Source: Dryococelus australis
Taxonomy: Eukaryota; Arthropoda; Insecta; Phasmatodea; Phasmatidae
Direction of reading: 5' to 3'
NCBI GenBank assembly: GCA_029891345.1
Contig: CM057009.1
Coordinates: forward strand, 89,327,416 to 89,391,415
DNA: 64,000 nucleotides
Under the pieces are notes generated by a model. That model did no database searches. It was not told where the DNA came from and was given only the letters and a program-made list of their open reading frames with translations. Positions 21,130 to 31,990 of this stretch are shown in pieces. A program made the translations under genes and the position numbers. Each line of letters opens with the position of its first letter. Within the stretch, counting starts at the first letter, position 1.

Positions 21130-22860
21130 AACTTTTATTTAATAAGTATTCCTGATTGGAAACAATGTGTTCTTGGGTGTGTTTATGTGACTGGAACAGT
21201 AAGACGCAGATTCCCAGTTTAAGAGTAATGTTTTATTTTGGGAATGGGTGAAGAGAGTGGCAGATGAGAAACTTGTGGGCTTAGATAATCTAGAAATGTT
21301 GGATATATTTTTTTTGTATGCGATAACCACTTTTACAATGATTGCAGAAGTCTTGAAACGAAGAGACTTATAGGCTTTCTTTGCCAACACTACATCTGAA
21401 AAGTAAGTGCAACCTATTTTATGAACACTTTGGTTTTATTACCAAGATATCTTTCATAAAAGGCATATTTCGTTTTATACATACACATCCACACACAGAC
21501 ATGTATATTTTTTAATACAGCTCAATTTTAGGTTCAGAATCATGTATTAATTGTACCCTACCCTTCTATTTAGCCCGAGTAATCTTATAAAGGAAAGACT
21601 CAGATCGCAAACACCACTTGTACCTTCCCTTCTGTTCCACCTGTGATGTTGTTATAAGCCTAATTCAACTATTTTTGTTTAAATAAATGTAACATTTATA
21701 GATATTTCTGTTTAATAAATGTAATAGCCACATTGGTCAGAGCTGCGGTGGTGGTGAACTTATTTTAAATATACAGTTGCTAATTTCAATAAATTCATCT
21801 CTCCCACATTGCAGCCAAGAACCTACCAAAAATAAATTACATAGGTGTTATAGAGCCACAGTCTTTGTTAAATTATGAAGAACATGCTATTTTCTAAAGA
21901 AAATTACACACACTTTGATAATGATAAGCACTGAACCTAGCTAAACCATGCTATATGTTGTTCACAGTAAACTTAAACACTTTTGAAAGACCTGCACATT
22001 GTGTATTCTTTGCCATGGGCCTCATCACTTTACTCATCTGTTGTTAAAGTGAAACTGAAATTATTAGAAAATTATACATTTTACCACTTTAATGTATCTT
22101 GCACTTACAACTGTGTCCAAATTTGTACATAATTTTGTTACCACACCCTGGCACCAGTATTAATGTTTTGAGAAGCCTACTGTAAAACATATTTATTTAT
22201 AAAATATCGAATTAGGCTTACATCATCATATTACAGGTGGAACAGTAGGGAAGATATGTGTGTTGTGTGTGATCCGAGTAATTTCTTTAAAAGACCACTC
22301 AGTGTTATATCAGCTTTGTGCCTAACATAGTAGAGCAGGGTAAAATTCGTACAAGAATGTGATTCTAAAATTGAGCTGTGGTAATATAAGACTGTTCACT
22401 GTAAAATGAGCCCTTTTCAGGACCTAGTTTTTTTTTCCTTTCGACCATTATTTATCCATCAACCACATTTTATAATAAATATTGACATGTAAGTAATAAA
22501 CACAGTGTATATATTTCACGACATTCGGAAAATAACGTCTAAAGCTAAAATAATATATATATTTTTGGACCGTGAATAGCCTATATATACACACACGCGA
22601 GCATAAAGAAAAATATCTTCGAAGTGTACATAAAATTTACAATGTACTTACTTTTAAGATGTAGTGTTGGCAAAGAAAGCCTGTGAAGCCTTTTTATCCC
22701 AATCCTTCTGCAATCGTTGGAAAAGTGCGTTATCACAAGTAATATAATTTTGTAACATTCTAGGCTGTCCAAATCTAACTGCCTCTCAATAAAATACATT
22801 GCGAAACGCGAGACGAAAACAACTGTGTTTATATTTTGCATCGATGCCAACCTGCAAAGA
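21130..22860. mobile_element. Long inverted-repeat element with ~0.6 kb arms
   Basis: The left arm (about 21130-21720) and right arm (about 22190-22860) match in inverted orientation. The block GGCTTTCTTTGCCAACACTA at 21372 is found on the minus strand at about 22680, CAGCTCAATTTTAG at 21519 pairs with its complement near 22376, and CTTCTGTTCCACCTGTGATG near 21630 pairs with the complement near 22235. Both arms also carry a matching donor-like AAAAGTAAGT after the first block. About 0.4 kb of unique sequence lies in the middle. The right arm is ~0.16 kb longer because a MITE copy has inserted at 22388-22583. A dead transposon with long TIRs or a local inverted duplication both fit. Confidence 0.75.
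22388..22583. mobile_element. MITE family A copy (196 bp), nested
   Basis: The left TIR GACTGTTCACTGTAAAATGA and the right end GGACCGTGAATAGCCT are the two ends of the MITE family also found at 26.34, 49.93, 53.53, 55.15 and 61.0 kb. The interior is AT-rich and non-coding. It sits inside the right arm of the 21.13-22.86 kb inverted repeat and accounts for that arm's extra length, so it inserted after the inverted repeat formed. Flanking TATA-rich bases make the target site uncertain. Confidence 0.8.
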
Positions 22861-22889
22861 ATAATTGTACCAGTGAAAAATATAATTTA

Positions 22890-24240
22890 CTCCAAAATCC
22901 ATGACGTCATAGCTTCCAGCCAATGATATTTCGTGTAACATATTAACTCTGGAGACCGGAAGTATCAATCTCGAGATCACAAGATCTGAGGTCATTTGAA
23001 CCTAGTTCAGCTTGGTGCAACACACATATATTTGAACGAGGTTCGTGCATGAACTCAGTTCATGTGAACTAAGATTTTCTACAGTGTTGGTGCAACCGGG
23101 CATGGGGGGCGAAAATATACACTGCCTTTCGTTCACTCTCCGCAACTCAGTGCGAACTACCTTGCATGATAACAGATGGCAGCACGGTCAGTGTCGCCGC
23201 TGGCCGGCGACCATCCAGCGCTGTGATGCGAACACAAGAAAGAAACTCGTCGTTCGCTGCCAGCGTCGGGCGAGTCGCATCGCATCGCGTTGCGTAATTG
23301 CGAAACCCGCTTTACGGTACGACTCACCACAAACGTGTCCGAAAGGGCTGCAGTCGGGGGACCACGCTGGCGAATCCAAGCGGATGATATCCTCTATTTC
23401 CGGGTTGTCGCCCAACATTGTAGACCAGTTTGGAGCGTGTACATTTAATTTACCTGGGGTATCTTTATGTGACGTAGCACATGACCATTTATTAGTTATT
23501 ATTAATTTTTTATATAATTACATAATTTGTTTGAGAGTTGTATGAGCTTTAATAAGTTGTCTGAGAGGGTGCGCTACGTAATAAAACTGAAGAAATTCTT
23601 GAAATGCTTTATGAGATCCGAAATAACTACTTTAAAATTCCACAGTCGTATAAGAACGCGTGCTTAATAATGTAAATTTCAACTAAAGAAGAGCTGAAGA
23701 AAGAACAAGATGTCCTTGTTCCCGTTGAAGAATATCTGCGAAACAGCCGACATTTTAAATTAAATTAAATCATAGTCCTTGTGCTGAGACAGTAGGTTGA
23801 CAGCGCAGCTTAGGTATGTCCACGCATAACTTGAGATATTGTTGCTTGTGTTTTTCAGCTGACAGGCAATGGCATATTAAATAATAATGACAGAAAGAAT
23901 TTAATTTATGACAATGGTAAGTGTTGGGTTAACTTAAATTAAGTACCATGCCACATCGCAAATGCCCAAAGCTATAACGAGTCGTCTTAAAAAAATTTAA
24001 TATTTTGAAACTACGTGCTTCTAATTACCTCTGTATTAAGCAATCGTATTCCGTAGCGTAAGTACAATTTGAGAAGTGTGAAATGGAAATATTTATAGTT
24101 AATTTGAATTTATATTAAAATCATATGTGTGTATTTACTTATTACATTTTATTCCAATGAATAAAATTTATGGTGGCGCCAATCATACTTACCAACTAAT
24201 CCGCATTACACAAGAGGCATTAATCACAAACATTATTTAT
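22890..24240. other. Unidentified; CpG-richer patch at 23.1-23.4 kb
   Basis: 23100-23420 is GC-rich with CpG-containing phrases (GTCGCATCGCATCGCGTTGC) like those at 18.33 kb, and overlapping open frames on both strands (166 codons + at 23045-23545; 76 codons - at 23188-23418) without a motif. At 22990-23090 the phrases TTCAAATATA, GAACTCAGTTC and GAACTAAGATT recall the 18.77-18.90 kb inverted repeat, so both may be pieces of one unnamed element. The remainder is AT-rich with no gene visible. Confidence 0.4.
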
Positions 24241-24249
24241 AATTAGAGG

Positions 24250-24512
24250 TTAGTAACACGCTACAAACCGTGTTGTGGTTCACAAACAGGATAAGTGCAC
24301 CCAATACACCTAGACCTACTCCTGAATTATATTTAATTGGAAAGGGCTTATTAACGTTCCCCGGGGTTATGCCTGGAGGATTATCAAGGTATGACATATA
24401 CACTAACATATACATTAACTTAAACGAACAACTATGCCTTACTTAGGATTCGAACCCAGAAGCTCCAGACCGGTGGCACACCAATTGACTGCACCACGGG
24501 AGGTAGGTATAT
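24250..24512 (-). mobile_element. tRNA-derived SINE of a second type
   Basis: On the minus strand from 24512, a tRNA-like head reads CCTCCCGTGGTGCAGTCAAT (A-box region), then the B box GGTTCGAATCC. The T-stem is imperfect, so this is not a functional tRNA gene. The downstream body includes ACCCCGGGG and a CCCTTTCCAAT-type segment. It shares no body sequence with the three family-S SINEs. Boundaries are approximate and no TSD was recognised. Confidence 0.65.
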
Positions 24513-24519
24513 ACTCCTG

Positions 24520-26330
24520 ATTCCATGCATCTAGAGTATAATATCTCTATAACACGTGGTCTGTTAAACACCAAGGATAAAACGAAGTGGTCCAACATAT
24601 TAATATGATGCCTAAGCAATTTAGTGCAGTTCACTGAAGTGTGCCTAACCCAGCTGTTAAAGCCGTATTTAAAAAAAAAAAAATATGTTGTAGGTATTTT
24701 ATAGATTATGTTAAACGTACAAGTTGGGGTTAGGCGTAATTCAAAGACGAACACTAATTATCTCTGTATCGTCCTGCATTAAAATCATATAAATTTCATC
24801 TCGTTTACAAACCTTTCAATTAGTCTTTGACTCGGAGGAGCTCTTAATAAGTTTACTTGGTTATATTGTGTTACTGATTATTATGAAATATTATTTATTA
24901 CTTAATTCAATTAAAGCCGCTCTGAATAGATTCCAAGTACTGACCTCACCTTGTCCATAATGCCGTGAGCTGATGGCTAGTATGTCGGCGGACCGCACGC
25001 GCTCATCACTGGACATCTTGCTGGTGCAATGTCTCGACGACAAATACCTCGTTCGCCGTATTTCCAGCCGTAATATCTGTCCCGTGTTTAGTAACAATCA
25101 TCCCGCCTGGAAGGGTTTGTTTTTAAGCGCTCGAAGCTTAGTTTCCACTTCCTCGCAGTATGTTTGTTATCGCGCAATCAGACTACCATGCCTCTTGCTG
25201 CTCACAGCAGTATGTAAAAACGCCTGAAATCACTGCGAAGAATGACCCTGGGCTCATCCTTTATACTGTCACCTACATGCTGGATATTCTCAGCACCGCG
25301 CTATTGTTCACCAGGATACACTTCGCGTATGTAAGAGACTTCTTCACAAATACTTGTACACGCAAGAACGTGAAAGTGTCGTGGTTTTTAAATGTACTGT
25401 ACGTATCTTTTTGACCAATTGTACGCCACTCAAAATAAATTTTATTTCGGTGAGTGAATAATGAAGTGACTAAAATTGTGCGGGCAGGTGTTTAGAAAAG
25501 TTTGGTACACTCTTACTATGGTATATTGTCTCCACACTTTTCTATATATTACATCTATTAGGAAAATAACATATGATATATCAAGAATCGAACTTATGAA
25601 GCAGCCTGGTAGGAAAGTGCTACGATATACGATTATTATAAAAACAGCCAGTACGTCAATCTGATAGTTAGAAAAAATATTATCGTAGTTTACTGAATTT
25701 TTTATATCGGCTGAGGCAGTGTCTAATGAGCGATTAAGAAATTGAAGTATAACGATGGAGAGAATGTAGTATAACATTTTGTTTGTTTTTTTTGTTGCTA
25801 TTGATGCCTAGTTACAAGGAAAGATAATATATGGGATGAAAATTGTTATCTGTTGGCTAGCCCCTGTATTCATGCAACATTCACATTAATTACTGTAAAA
25901 GAACTACCTTGACAGATGACCCCCCCCCCCCAGCCCCTTGTGATGGGTATCAGTTCGAAATACCAATAGTGCGATTATAATAGAGCTTCGCTCGCGCCTA
26001 GGGCATCAAGGTATCGATCTTTTTGGAGGCTTATTAGCTAAGATTGGATTGACTCCTGTGGCGAATACGATCCCTGATACACTTTTAAAGGATTAAGTGG
26101 TGGTCCTACAAAAAAGCACTGTCACCGCCGCTTAGCGCAGATGCTCGCGCCATCGTGCGGCTCTCTACGCGTCTTTATGTGCGCTGGTATGAAAATAATA
26201 TGAAATTACTGCCGCGAGTATATAGCCTTTTCATGGTTTCTTCTCGCCTTTTTAACCAAACCTTTGAAAAATCACTCAATGTATGACGTGCTTGGTTGTT
26301 CCCTAAATATTTCACGTATCACAAGCATTT
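24520..26330. other. 1.8 kb without recognisable gene
   Basis: Only short frames, up to 111 codons (25442-25777, minus), none with a motif. A poly-C run (about 25919-25933) and a TAATAGAGCTTCGCTCGCGC phrase occur near 25980. A CpG-richer patch lies at 26125-26190. 24973-25227 is balanced in composition with an 84-codon frame that I do not recognise. Confidence 0.4.
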
Positions 26331-26334
26331 CATA

Positions 26335-26574
26335 TAGACTTATTCACGATAAAGTGAGCACTTTTTAAGGCCCTGCTAAATATTTCCATCCAGCGAATTT
26401 TTACCTTTCCGCCACTTTCGAATATAACCGTTACCATGAGACTAATAAATACAGTGAATACATTTCACGTCTTCTCAAAAGTTGACGTCCGAGGCGGTAA
26501 TAAAATATATTTATTAGTGGGTAATACCTGTTGGAACGGCCTTCAAAAGTGCTCACTTTACCGTGAATGGCCTA
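26335..26574. mobile_element. MITE family A copy (240 bp)
   Basis: The left end (TTATTCACGATAAAGTGAGC then ACTTTTTAAGGCCC) and right end (GGCCTTCAAAAGTGCTCACT then TTACCGTGAATGGCC) are reverse complements over about 38 bp. The interior has no ORF. It resembles the 55.15-55.38 kb copy in length and the terminal blocks. Immediately to the right lies repeat B, as also happens at 53.5-54.3 kb. Confidence 0.88.
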
Positions 26575-26597
26575 TACTTATACTGACACAACTATAC

Positions 26598-26890
26598 CTT
26601 ATTTTCGGTTAAATCGAACATTTACTTATAGTTTATCTATAATTGATAATATTTAATTTTCAATTAGTGTGAATAAAACAGACAAAATAGGCGTGGTCAT
26701 AATGCCTGCTAAGAAATAGTTCTTATGCAAGATATTATTTCACTGAGTGCGTACGAATGCTACGCGCTGTCCCTTTGGTGGAATTTTTTACAGTCTTTTA
26801 AGCTCAGTTTTCATGATACGGATGAATATTTTGGAAGCCGAACTGTAGCAAGGCTTCAGAAAAGTTTGAAATAACCGTGGATGGACTATA
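26598..26890 (+). repeat. Dispersed repeat B, copy 1
   Basis: Shares an ordered set of blocks with 54.08-54.32 kb: TTTTCGGTTAAATCGAAC at the left, AATAAAACAGACAAAATAGG in the middle, and a right end AAGGCTTCAGAAAAGTTTGA then ATAACCGTGGATGGACTATA. The right end is a diverged version of the MITE A terminus. The MITE A + repeat B tandem may therefore be one longer element (26335-26890) from which shorter MITEs derive. No ORF. Confidence 0.7.
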
Positions 26891-27778
26891 GTAATCATTC
26901 TTAATATTTAAATAATTGCTAGTCATAATGCCGTGTTTATTAGTTATGTAGAACTATGTTACACAATTACGAAACATTAAAAATAAATACTTACATATGA
27001 ATTTACGATAATATCTTGCAGATAATATACTATCAATTTTTCTAGTAATTGTAGTATATTTTACAGGTCTTCACGACGCGTGGAAAACTCTTGCGGAAGC
27101 TACGTTTTGTACATGAATCGGCACTATGCCATGCACTGAATAGTCCAATTTATTAAAATTGCTGGTTGCAAATGAAAGACGTTAATTAATTCAACATCTC
27201 ATCTTTTAAGAACAATTTAATCCACTTATTAATGAGCAGTGAAAACAAAAATTTATTGTAAGAAAGTATCTCGAAAGTTATTATGACAAATATTAACACA
27301 AAAATTATTCACTTCAGCTGGCAATATGTACACATCCCATTACATTCACCTTTAGAAATGCTGATTTTTGCGTAATCTAAGTAAGTGTTACCAGCTGTAA
27401 CTAAATTTCTGCCAATCACACCAAAAAAAATTGCATCTTGTTATCTTATGCATACACTTACCTCAGAATGTTAACAATCAGGACCAAATACAACAACGAA
27501 GGAAACAAAACATTACCAAATGTGAGCAAATTTGGATATGTAACGTGTAATGTGAATAAGCGATACAAAATATCTAGGATGCCAGGGAAAAAAAGCATAT
27601 TAAAAAACATTTTAAAGGAACTAAATTTAATGGATTTTATAGGTCAAATCAATAATAAAAATAATAGGTAATGCATCGATAACATTGTTTGTGTGTCACG
27701 TAATTTGCCCTACAATGTACATGCTCACAGTTATATATTTACGCAGACAAGTGTCTTGTACTGTTTTGACCATATGTA
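26891..27778. other. AT-rich spacer
   Basis: No gene recognised. A 77-codon frame at 27438-27671 (+), rich in Lys and Asn, has no motif. Confidence 0.4.
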
Positions 27779-27853
27779 CATGATGAGTCCTTAAAAAGAG
27801 GCCCCGTGGGACATGTGTGTGACGGAGCGAGGGAATGAGAAATACAGACCAGT

Positions 27854-28275
27854 GTGATAACAACATATATATATAGTAAGGTGCTGGATGTGGACAAGGC
27901 AGCTCGAGTGCAGTTCTGCGAGTTGTTTCTGTCCAGTATTACTCCGGAGGTGTTGCATGATGGATACGTATTATTTTCCGATGAAGCATTGTTCAATATG
28001 TCAGGGTACGTAAACTCCCAGAACATGCACCATTAGTCAGTTGACAATCCACACGTGTTGACGGAAGCTCCACTGCATCCTCAGAAACTCGGTGTCTGGT
28101 GTGCCGTGTCATCACGCCGCATCATCCCCGTGTTCTTCCATGAGAATGTGAACTCGGCTCGTTACATCGAACACATTTTCAATGTTTTTGCAGAACAACT
28201 GATGGAGGATGAGCGCGACAATGCTTACTTTCAGCAGAATGGAGCCACGGCGCATACTGCACGTGCAACGATCGC
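27854..28275 (+). pseudogene. mariner-like transposase, N-proximal catalytic part
   Basis: One frame from 27854 with a single in-frame stop (TAG at 28034) and then continuing to about 28275. First catalytic block: YVLFSDEALFNMSGYVNSQN. Then HPQKLGVWCAVSSRRIIPVF and RYIEHIFNVF, then the second catalytic block YFQQNGATAHTAR. In the family this block is normally QQDGA or QQDNA, so the aspartate has become Asn here. About 110 N-terminal residues expected for the paired HTH region are absent, because the frame begins only ~75 bp inside the TIR. Catalytic loss, stop and truncation all argue against activity. Confidence 0.88.
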
Positions 28276-29790
28276 ATGCATTGTGCCAGTTGTATTGGCA
28301 CAGCTTTAATTTCTTTTTGGTTACTATTAATTTAATAAGTTCTTCATTAATTACTTCTTAACCAAAAATGATTGGTTTGGTTAAAACGTGCTCCAGTTAT
28401 ATTTATTTTATTTGTTTATGCCATTCAAAAGGCAAAAATTGAAAATCTATTTAAATTATTTTATTCTTGCCCTGATCTTGTTAACTGAAAGAGGCAAATT
28501 ATTTGATGTCAATTACAATAATTTACTACGTGATATATGTCTATGATGTGTCCAAAATTAAATTTTACTTAATAATTTAATGAGTATTTAGTGTTTGCAA
28601 GATGCAAATATAATTTATATTAACCTAATGAAATAAGTGTTAGTTATCTCTGGTTTATACATCTTTCTAAATATTGTACTACGTATAGATTAGTCACAAC
28701 AGACTGGAGTTCTGAGCACGATCCATTTCATATATATTCCTGCACGCGAGGTTATTGCCTCCTTGTTAAACTTAACCATGCAGTATTTAGTTGTTTTACG
28801 CATTTTTATCTACTTGTCTACATTCTTCTTTCCAAGTAATTGGTAATTTCACCCTCCGATAAGGGTAGGTTAAATTATTAGTGATTTTTTTTTGCAGTTT
28901 CGCGTTATATTTGTGTGTGCCGAGCCACATTATTTTTTTCTTTGATATATATTGTAGTGGTGCACGTGTTGGAGTTTCGTTCTACGATGCAGTAGATCGT
29001 GGCCAACCTCCTTCCTGGGATGATTTCTTCACAACCTTTCTTGGTTTCTTCTTGAGTGTTGCTTCTTGGCCTACGCAGCAGACGAAATTTTGATTCTCTC
29101 CAGCACCAAGTAAAATCTAACAAATTTGTTCGCATGCCACGTGCTCCGAGCTTACAGCTCTCATTAACATGAACTATTCATAGACTGGTTGCACTAAATT
29201 TTACTTAAAATTAGCAACTAATTAACATGATTGTGTTTTTTTTGGGAAGATAAAACATGAAACCTACAAAATTAAGAAATAGTTAATGTGTCCTTATGGC
29301 TAATATTTGCAAAGGGGAACCCGAAGGTGATTTCACTTGCCGTCTTGCTGAAAATAGCATGTTTTGTTTTAAAGTAACTTAATTTGAAAATAAAAGGGCT
29401 TAATTGTGAAAGATATTGAATACTCAAGATCCCTTGATATTTCGATTAATTATTAAAATATTTATTTCAATCATATAAATGCTCGAGTATTTTTGCTTAT
29501 GTTGTATGCCAGACGATATTATACATATATATTTCAATCATATATATTTACTGGGATTTTGTCAGTGTACTATTTTTTTTTACAGAAATTTCTCGTACAC
29601 TGGTGTGGTTAATATGAGTTTAACAGTTGTTATATGTGGATAAGAAAAGGAAACGATAACTAACAAATCGTTTTATTGATAAAATAATATATTTTTTCAA
29701 ATCAGTTTTGGTAAGACCGCAGTACATCTTTAACGTAAGTTCTGCAAACAATACTACAACAGGAATTTGTATCCACTCTTCCACATTTAT
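28276..29790. other. Foreign ~1.5-kb insert splitting the mariner-like gene
   Basis: Transposase homology ends after HTARATI near 28272 and resumes near 29830. The interval is AT-rich (28310-28900 and 29150-29750) with a balanced patch at 28950-29140 that has open frames on both strands (70 codons +, 76 codons -). That patch ends near a CACCAAGTAAAATCTAAC donor-like phrase. I found no terminal inverted repeats, LTRs or poly-A tail that would name the insert. It could be a decayed insertion, or an acquired segment. Confidence 0.5.
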
Positions 29791-29814
29791 CATCCTTGTG
29801 CCGTGATGAGAGTA

Positions 29815-30144
29815 CCTAACGGTGCTGGAATCAACCACACGCGGGTGTTACATAACAGCATTTTGTCGGTGTTCCTGCCTGATCGTGTCATCATCCACGG
29901 TACAAACCAACCTATGCCACCCCGTTGTCCAGATATATCCGTCTGTGACTCATTCTTGTGGGGCGCTCTAAAGGGACAGGTCTACAGTAACAACCCGCAC
30001 ACACTCGAAGAACTCCAGGCCAACATTATCACAGCTATCGATGACATACCGCAGCATGTCCTTGCCCGTGCCTTTCACAACTTTTGGTGTCGTCTGCACA
30101 CCTGCCTCGAGGTCAATGGCGGCCACTTCCAGCACCTACTCTAG
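29815..30144 (+). pseudogene. mariner-like transposase, C-terminal part
   Basis: The frame gives VLHNSILSVFLPDRVI, then PPRCPDISVCDSFLWGALKG (third catalytic Asp block, intact), VYSNNPHTLEELQANI and a C-terminal EVNGGHFQHLL followed by a stop just before the right TIR. These are the expected C-terminal landmarks of insect mariner-like transposases of this group. The frame differs from that of the upstream piece. An NGAGINHTRVL stretch just upstream weakly echoes the NGATAHTAR block of the first piece. Confidence 0.88.
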
Positions 30145-30574
30145 GTATTTTGTTGTCACACTGGACTGTATTTCCTCATTCCCTCGCTCCGTAACACACA
30201 TGTCCCACGGGGGCCTCTTTTAAAGGACTGGACCTGTATAAAATTACTTATATTACATTACCACAATGAACAAGCTAAATACAAATACACCTATGCCATT
30301 TTATGTGTTATTATAACATAATTTTACTCATAGGAAACAACCGATTACTAGTAACCACAAAGTTGTTTACAATAAACAAAGCACAATTGATTGAAAACAA
30401 ATTATCATGCACTCTGTGGGAAATTCATCTATAACAGGATAGTTGTCTCTCGTAGCACCATTTGTTCGTAGATCTGTATAAAAGTTATGGGATACAGGTG
30501 GAATAAGTAGAAGTAAATCCAGGACATTCTTGTTTTTATTGAGATTGATAGAGGGTCATGGTTGCATATTTCAG

Positions 30575-31990
30575 GCTTCAGAAAGTACATTCTTTTCCTC
30601 TAACAATGAAGCCTAATGATTTAAACGGCTCATCCTCTTCGATACTGTTCTTATAGAACACTGTCCCATATTCTTTTGTGAACCAAAACCATCTAACGTT
30701 ATACCTATTTACTTGATTTCCATTTAAGAATTCCTGCAAAATCGAAGACATTAGTATGTGACAGTTTTCTAACTCTAAATTTGTTGTTCTTGTCAACAGA
30801 GTGTACCAGCTGATACCAGTCATGTGTATGTGCCATTGGTACTTGCATCTTCTTTTTTGTTCTCTATCATGCTAAGATCAGTATTACGCTCCATGTGACT
30901 GTGGCCACATACCAATAATTTATGATAAAAAATATTCATTTGGTTTTCCTGCATGATAAACAGAAAAATTGCATCTAGCCACATGTTAGTTTTTATTCTG
31001 TCCTCCATGTGAGTCAGAGTACAAAGTCGCATGATTTACACTTGAAGGAAGTACTACTGGTTATTTGCGAACACATGTTGCAATCTGATTTCCACCACGT
31101 GCACCCTCTGCATCATGCTACATAAATCATTTTACATTACCTGTACTTGTTTCATGTATGGTCAAGTTGTATACCCACAGAGACATGTTATAAAAGCACA
31201 CAGACGTGTTCAATATGGTGTCGAAGAAGTAGCTGTAAGTCAAATGTATAACATAACAACGATTTGTCTTTAAAGGAATATACAAATTTCTTGCCTTTGA
31301 CTTTTTCAAGGTTTGCTTTGTCTGCCTTCGTATGATGCACCGCTAACTCTTCATCGATTTATTCCCTTGCTGTGTTATTAACTGCTCCACATTTTACTTT
31401 GGCTCGCAGAAAACCACATTTGTGTGCACGTATATACCTTTGGCTCTTTAAAGATAAGGTTCATCTTATATAACTCTTCTTTCGTATATTCCCCTGGAAA
31501 TTGGCCACAGGTTGTACATTACTTGCAAGTTCAGGTATGATGGTACTTTCTCTGTGTGTGTAATGAGACATGTAACGAGGGAACGATGAAGTATGATCTT
31601 TAATGTCTTGTAGTTTCTCCGGTGTATATATTTTACTTGGTGGTGTCTTTCGCCTCTTGGCATCTCCTGAGATTCCGGTTACATTACCATTTTGTTTAAT
31701 TAGAGCAAATGTTACAAACATCTGACAGTCATCAAGGGTCTTCATAAAACATCCCCTGCAAACACTAAACCGTTCTCCAATTACTCAGAAATGAAATAAA
31801 TTAGTGACAAACCTGAATTTTTCTTGCCAGGATCCACAATCCTCTTCCTTGTTACTGCAGTTGCCTTCGAGTTAACTAGACTGACCACATAGTTTACATT
31901 TTTATCCCGATCTCCAAGAGCCATATAGTGATGAAATATTTTCTCTCTGACAGTTTGCTGTTCATCAATCATTTTGTCAAGCTTTCCCCT
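30575..31990 (-). pseudogene. Multi-copy arthropod transposase-like gene, copy 1 (broken)
   Basis: Minus-strand pieces follow the order of a transposase-like family seen in many arthropod genomes. They are a start-side block (IFHHYMALGDRDKNVNYVV, about 31940), SVCRGCFMKTLDDCQMF (about 31750), FPRYMSHYTHREST (about 31590), a YTFDLQ acid block (about 31237), FYNMSLWVYNLTIH (about 31170), VCGHSHMERNTDLSMIEN (about 30890), and a C-terminal VRWFWFTKEYG/EDEPFKSLGF block (about 30640). Frame changes near 31780, 31460-31300, 31130 and 30822 plus stops break it. A polypyrimidine tract and AG at 31989-32003 precede the first block, so an upstream intron is possible. The same blocks occur at 58.4-60.3 kb. 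The transposon superfamily is not certain. Confidence 0.7.

Larger units (their letters stand above)
27779..30236. mobile_element. mariner-like element with ~90-bp TIRs, interrupted
   Basis: The ends are well-matched inverted repeats. Left is about 27779-27868 (CATGATGAGTCC, then AAAGAGGCCCCGTGGGACAT). Right is about 30148-30236, whose complement reads CAGGTCCAGTCC then AAAGAGGCCCCCGTGGGACA. Both TIRs contain ACGGAGCGAGGGAATGAG. TA lies directly outside each end (27777-27778 and 30237-30238), as expected for Tc1/mariner insertion. Between them are two pieces of a DDE transposase in different frames, separated by ~1.5 kb of unrelated AT-rich DNA. The N-terminal DNA-binding region is missing. 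Dead copy, once complete-ended. Confidence 0.9.

Noticed and set aside
23045-23545. 166-codon plus-strand frame as a gene
   Set aside because: High local GC makes both strands open, no domain is visible, and the frame leaves the GC-rich patch into AT-rich sequence.
24443-24512. Possible functional tRNA gene on the minus strand
   Set aside because: A and B boxes are present, but the T-stem and acceptor stem do not pair properly and a SINE body follows.
28881-29135. Retroelement gag-like gene in the mariner insert
   Set aside because: Both strands are open for about 70 codons over a balanced patch, but no zinc knuckle, LTR or primer-binding site could be found.
31745-31830. A short GT-AG intron within transposase copy 1 (minus strand)
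   Set aside because: The candidate acceptor falls inside the codons for the VCRGCF block, which belongs to the conserved protein; a simple frameshift explains the break better.
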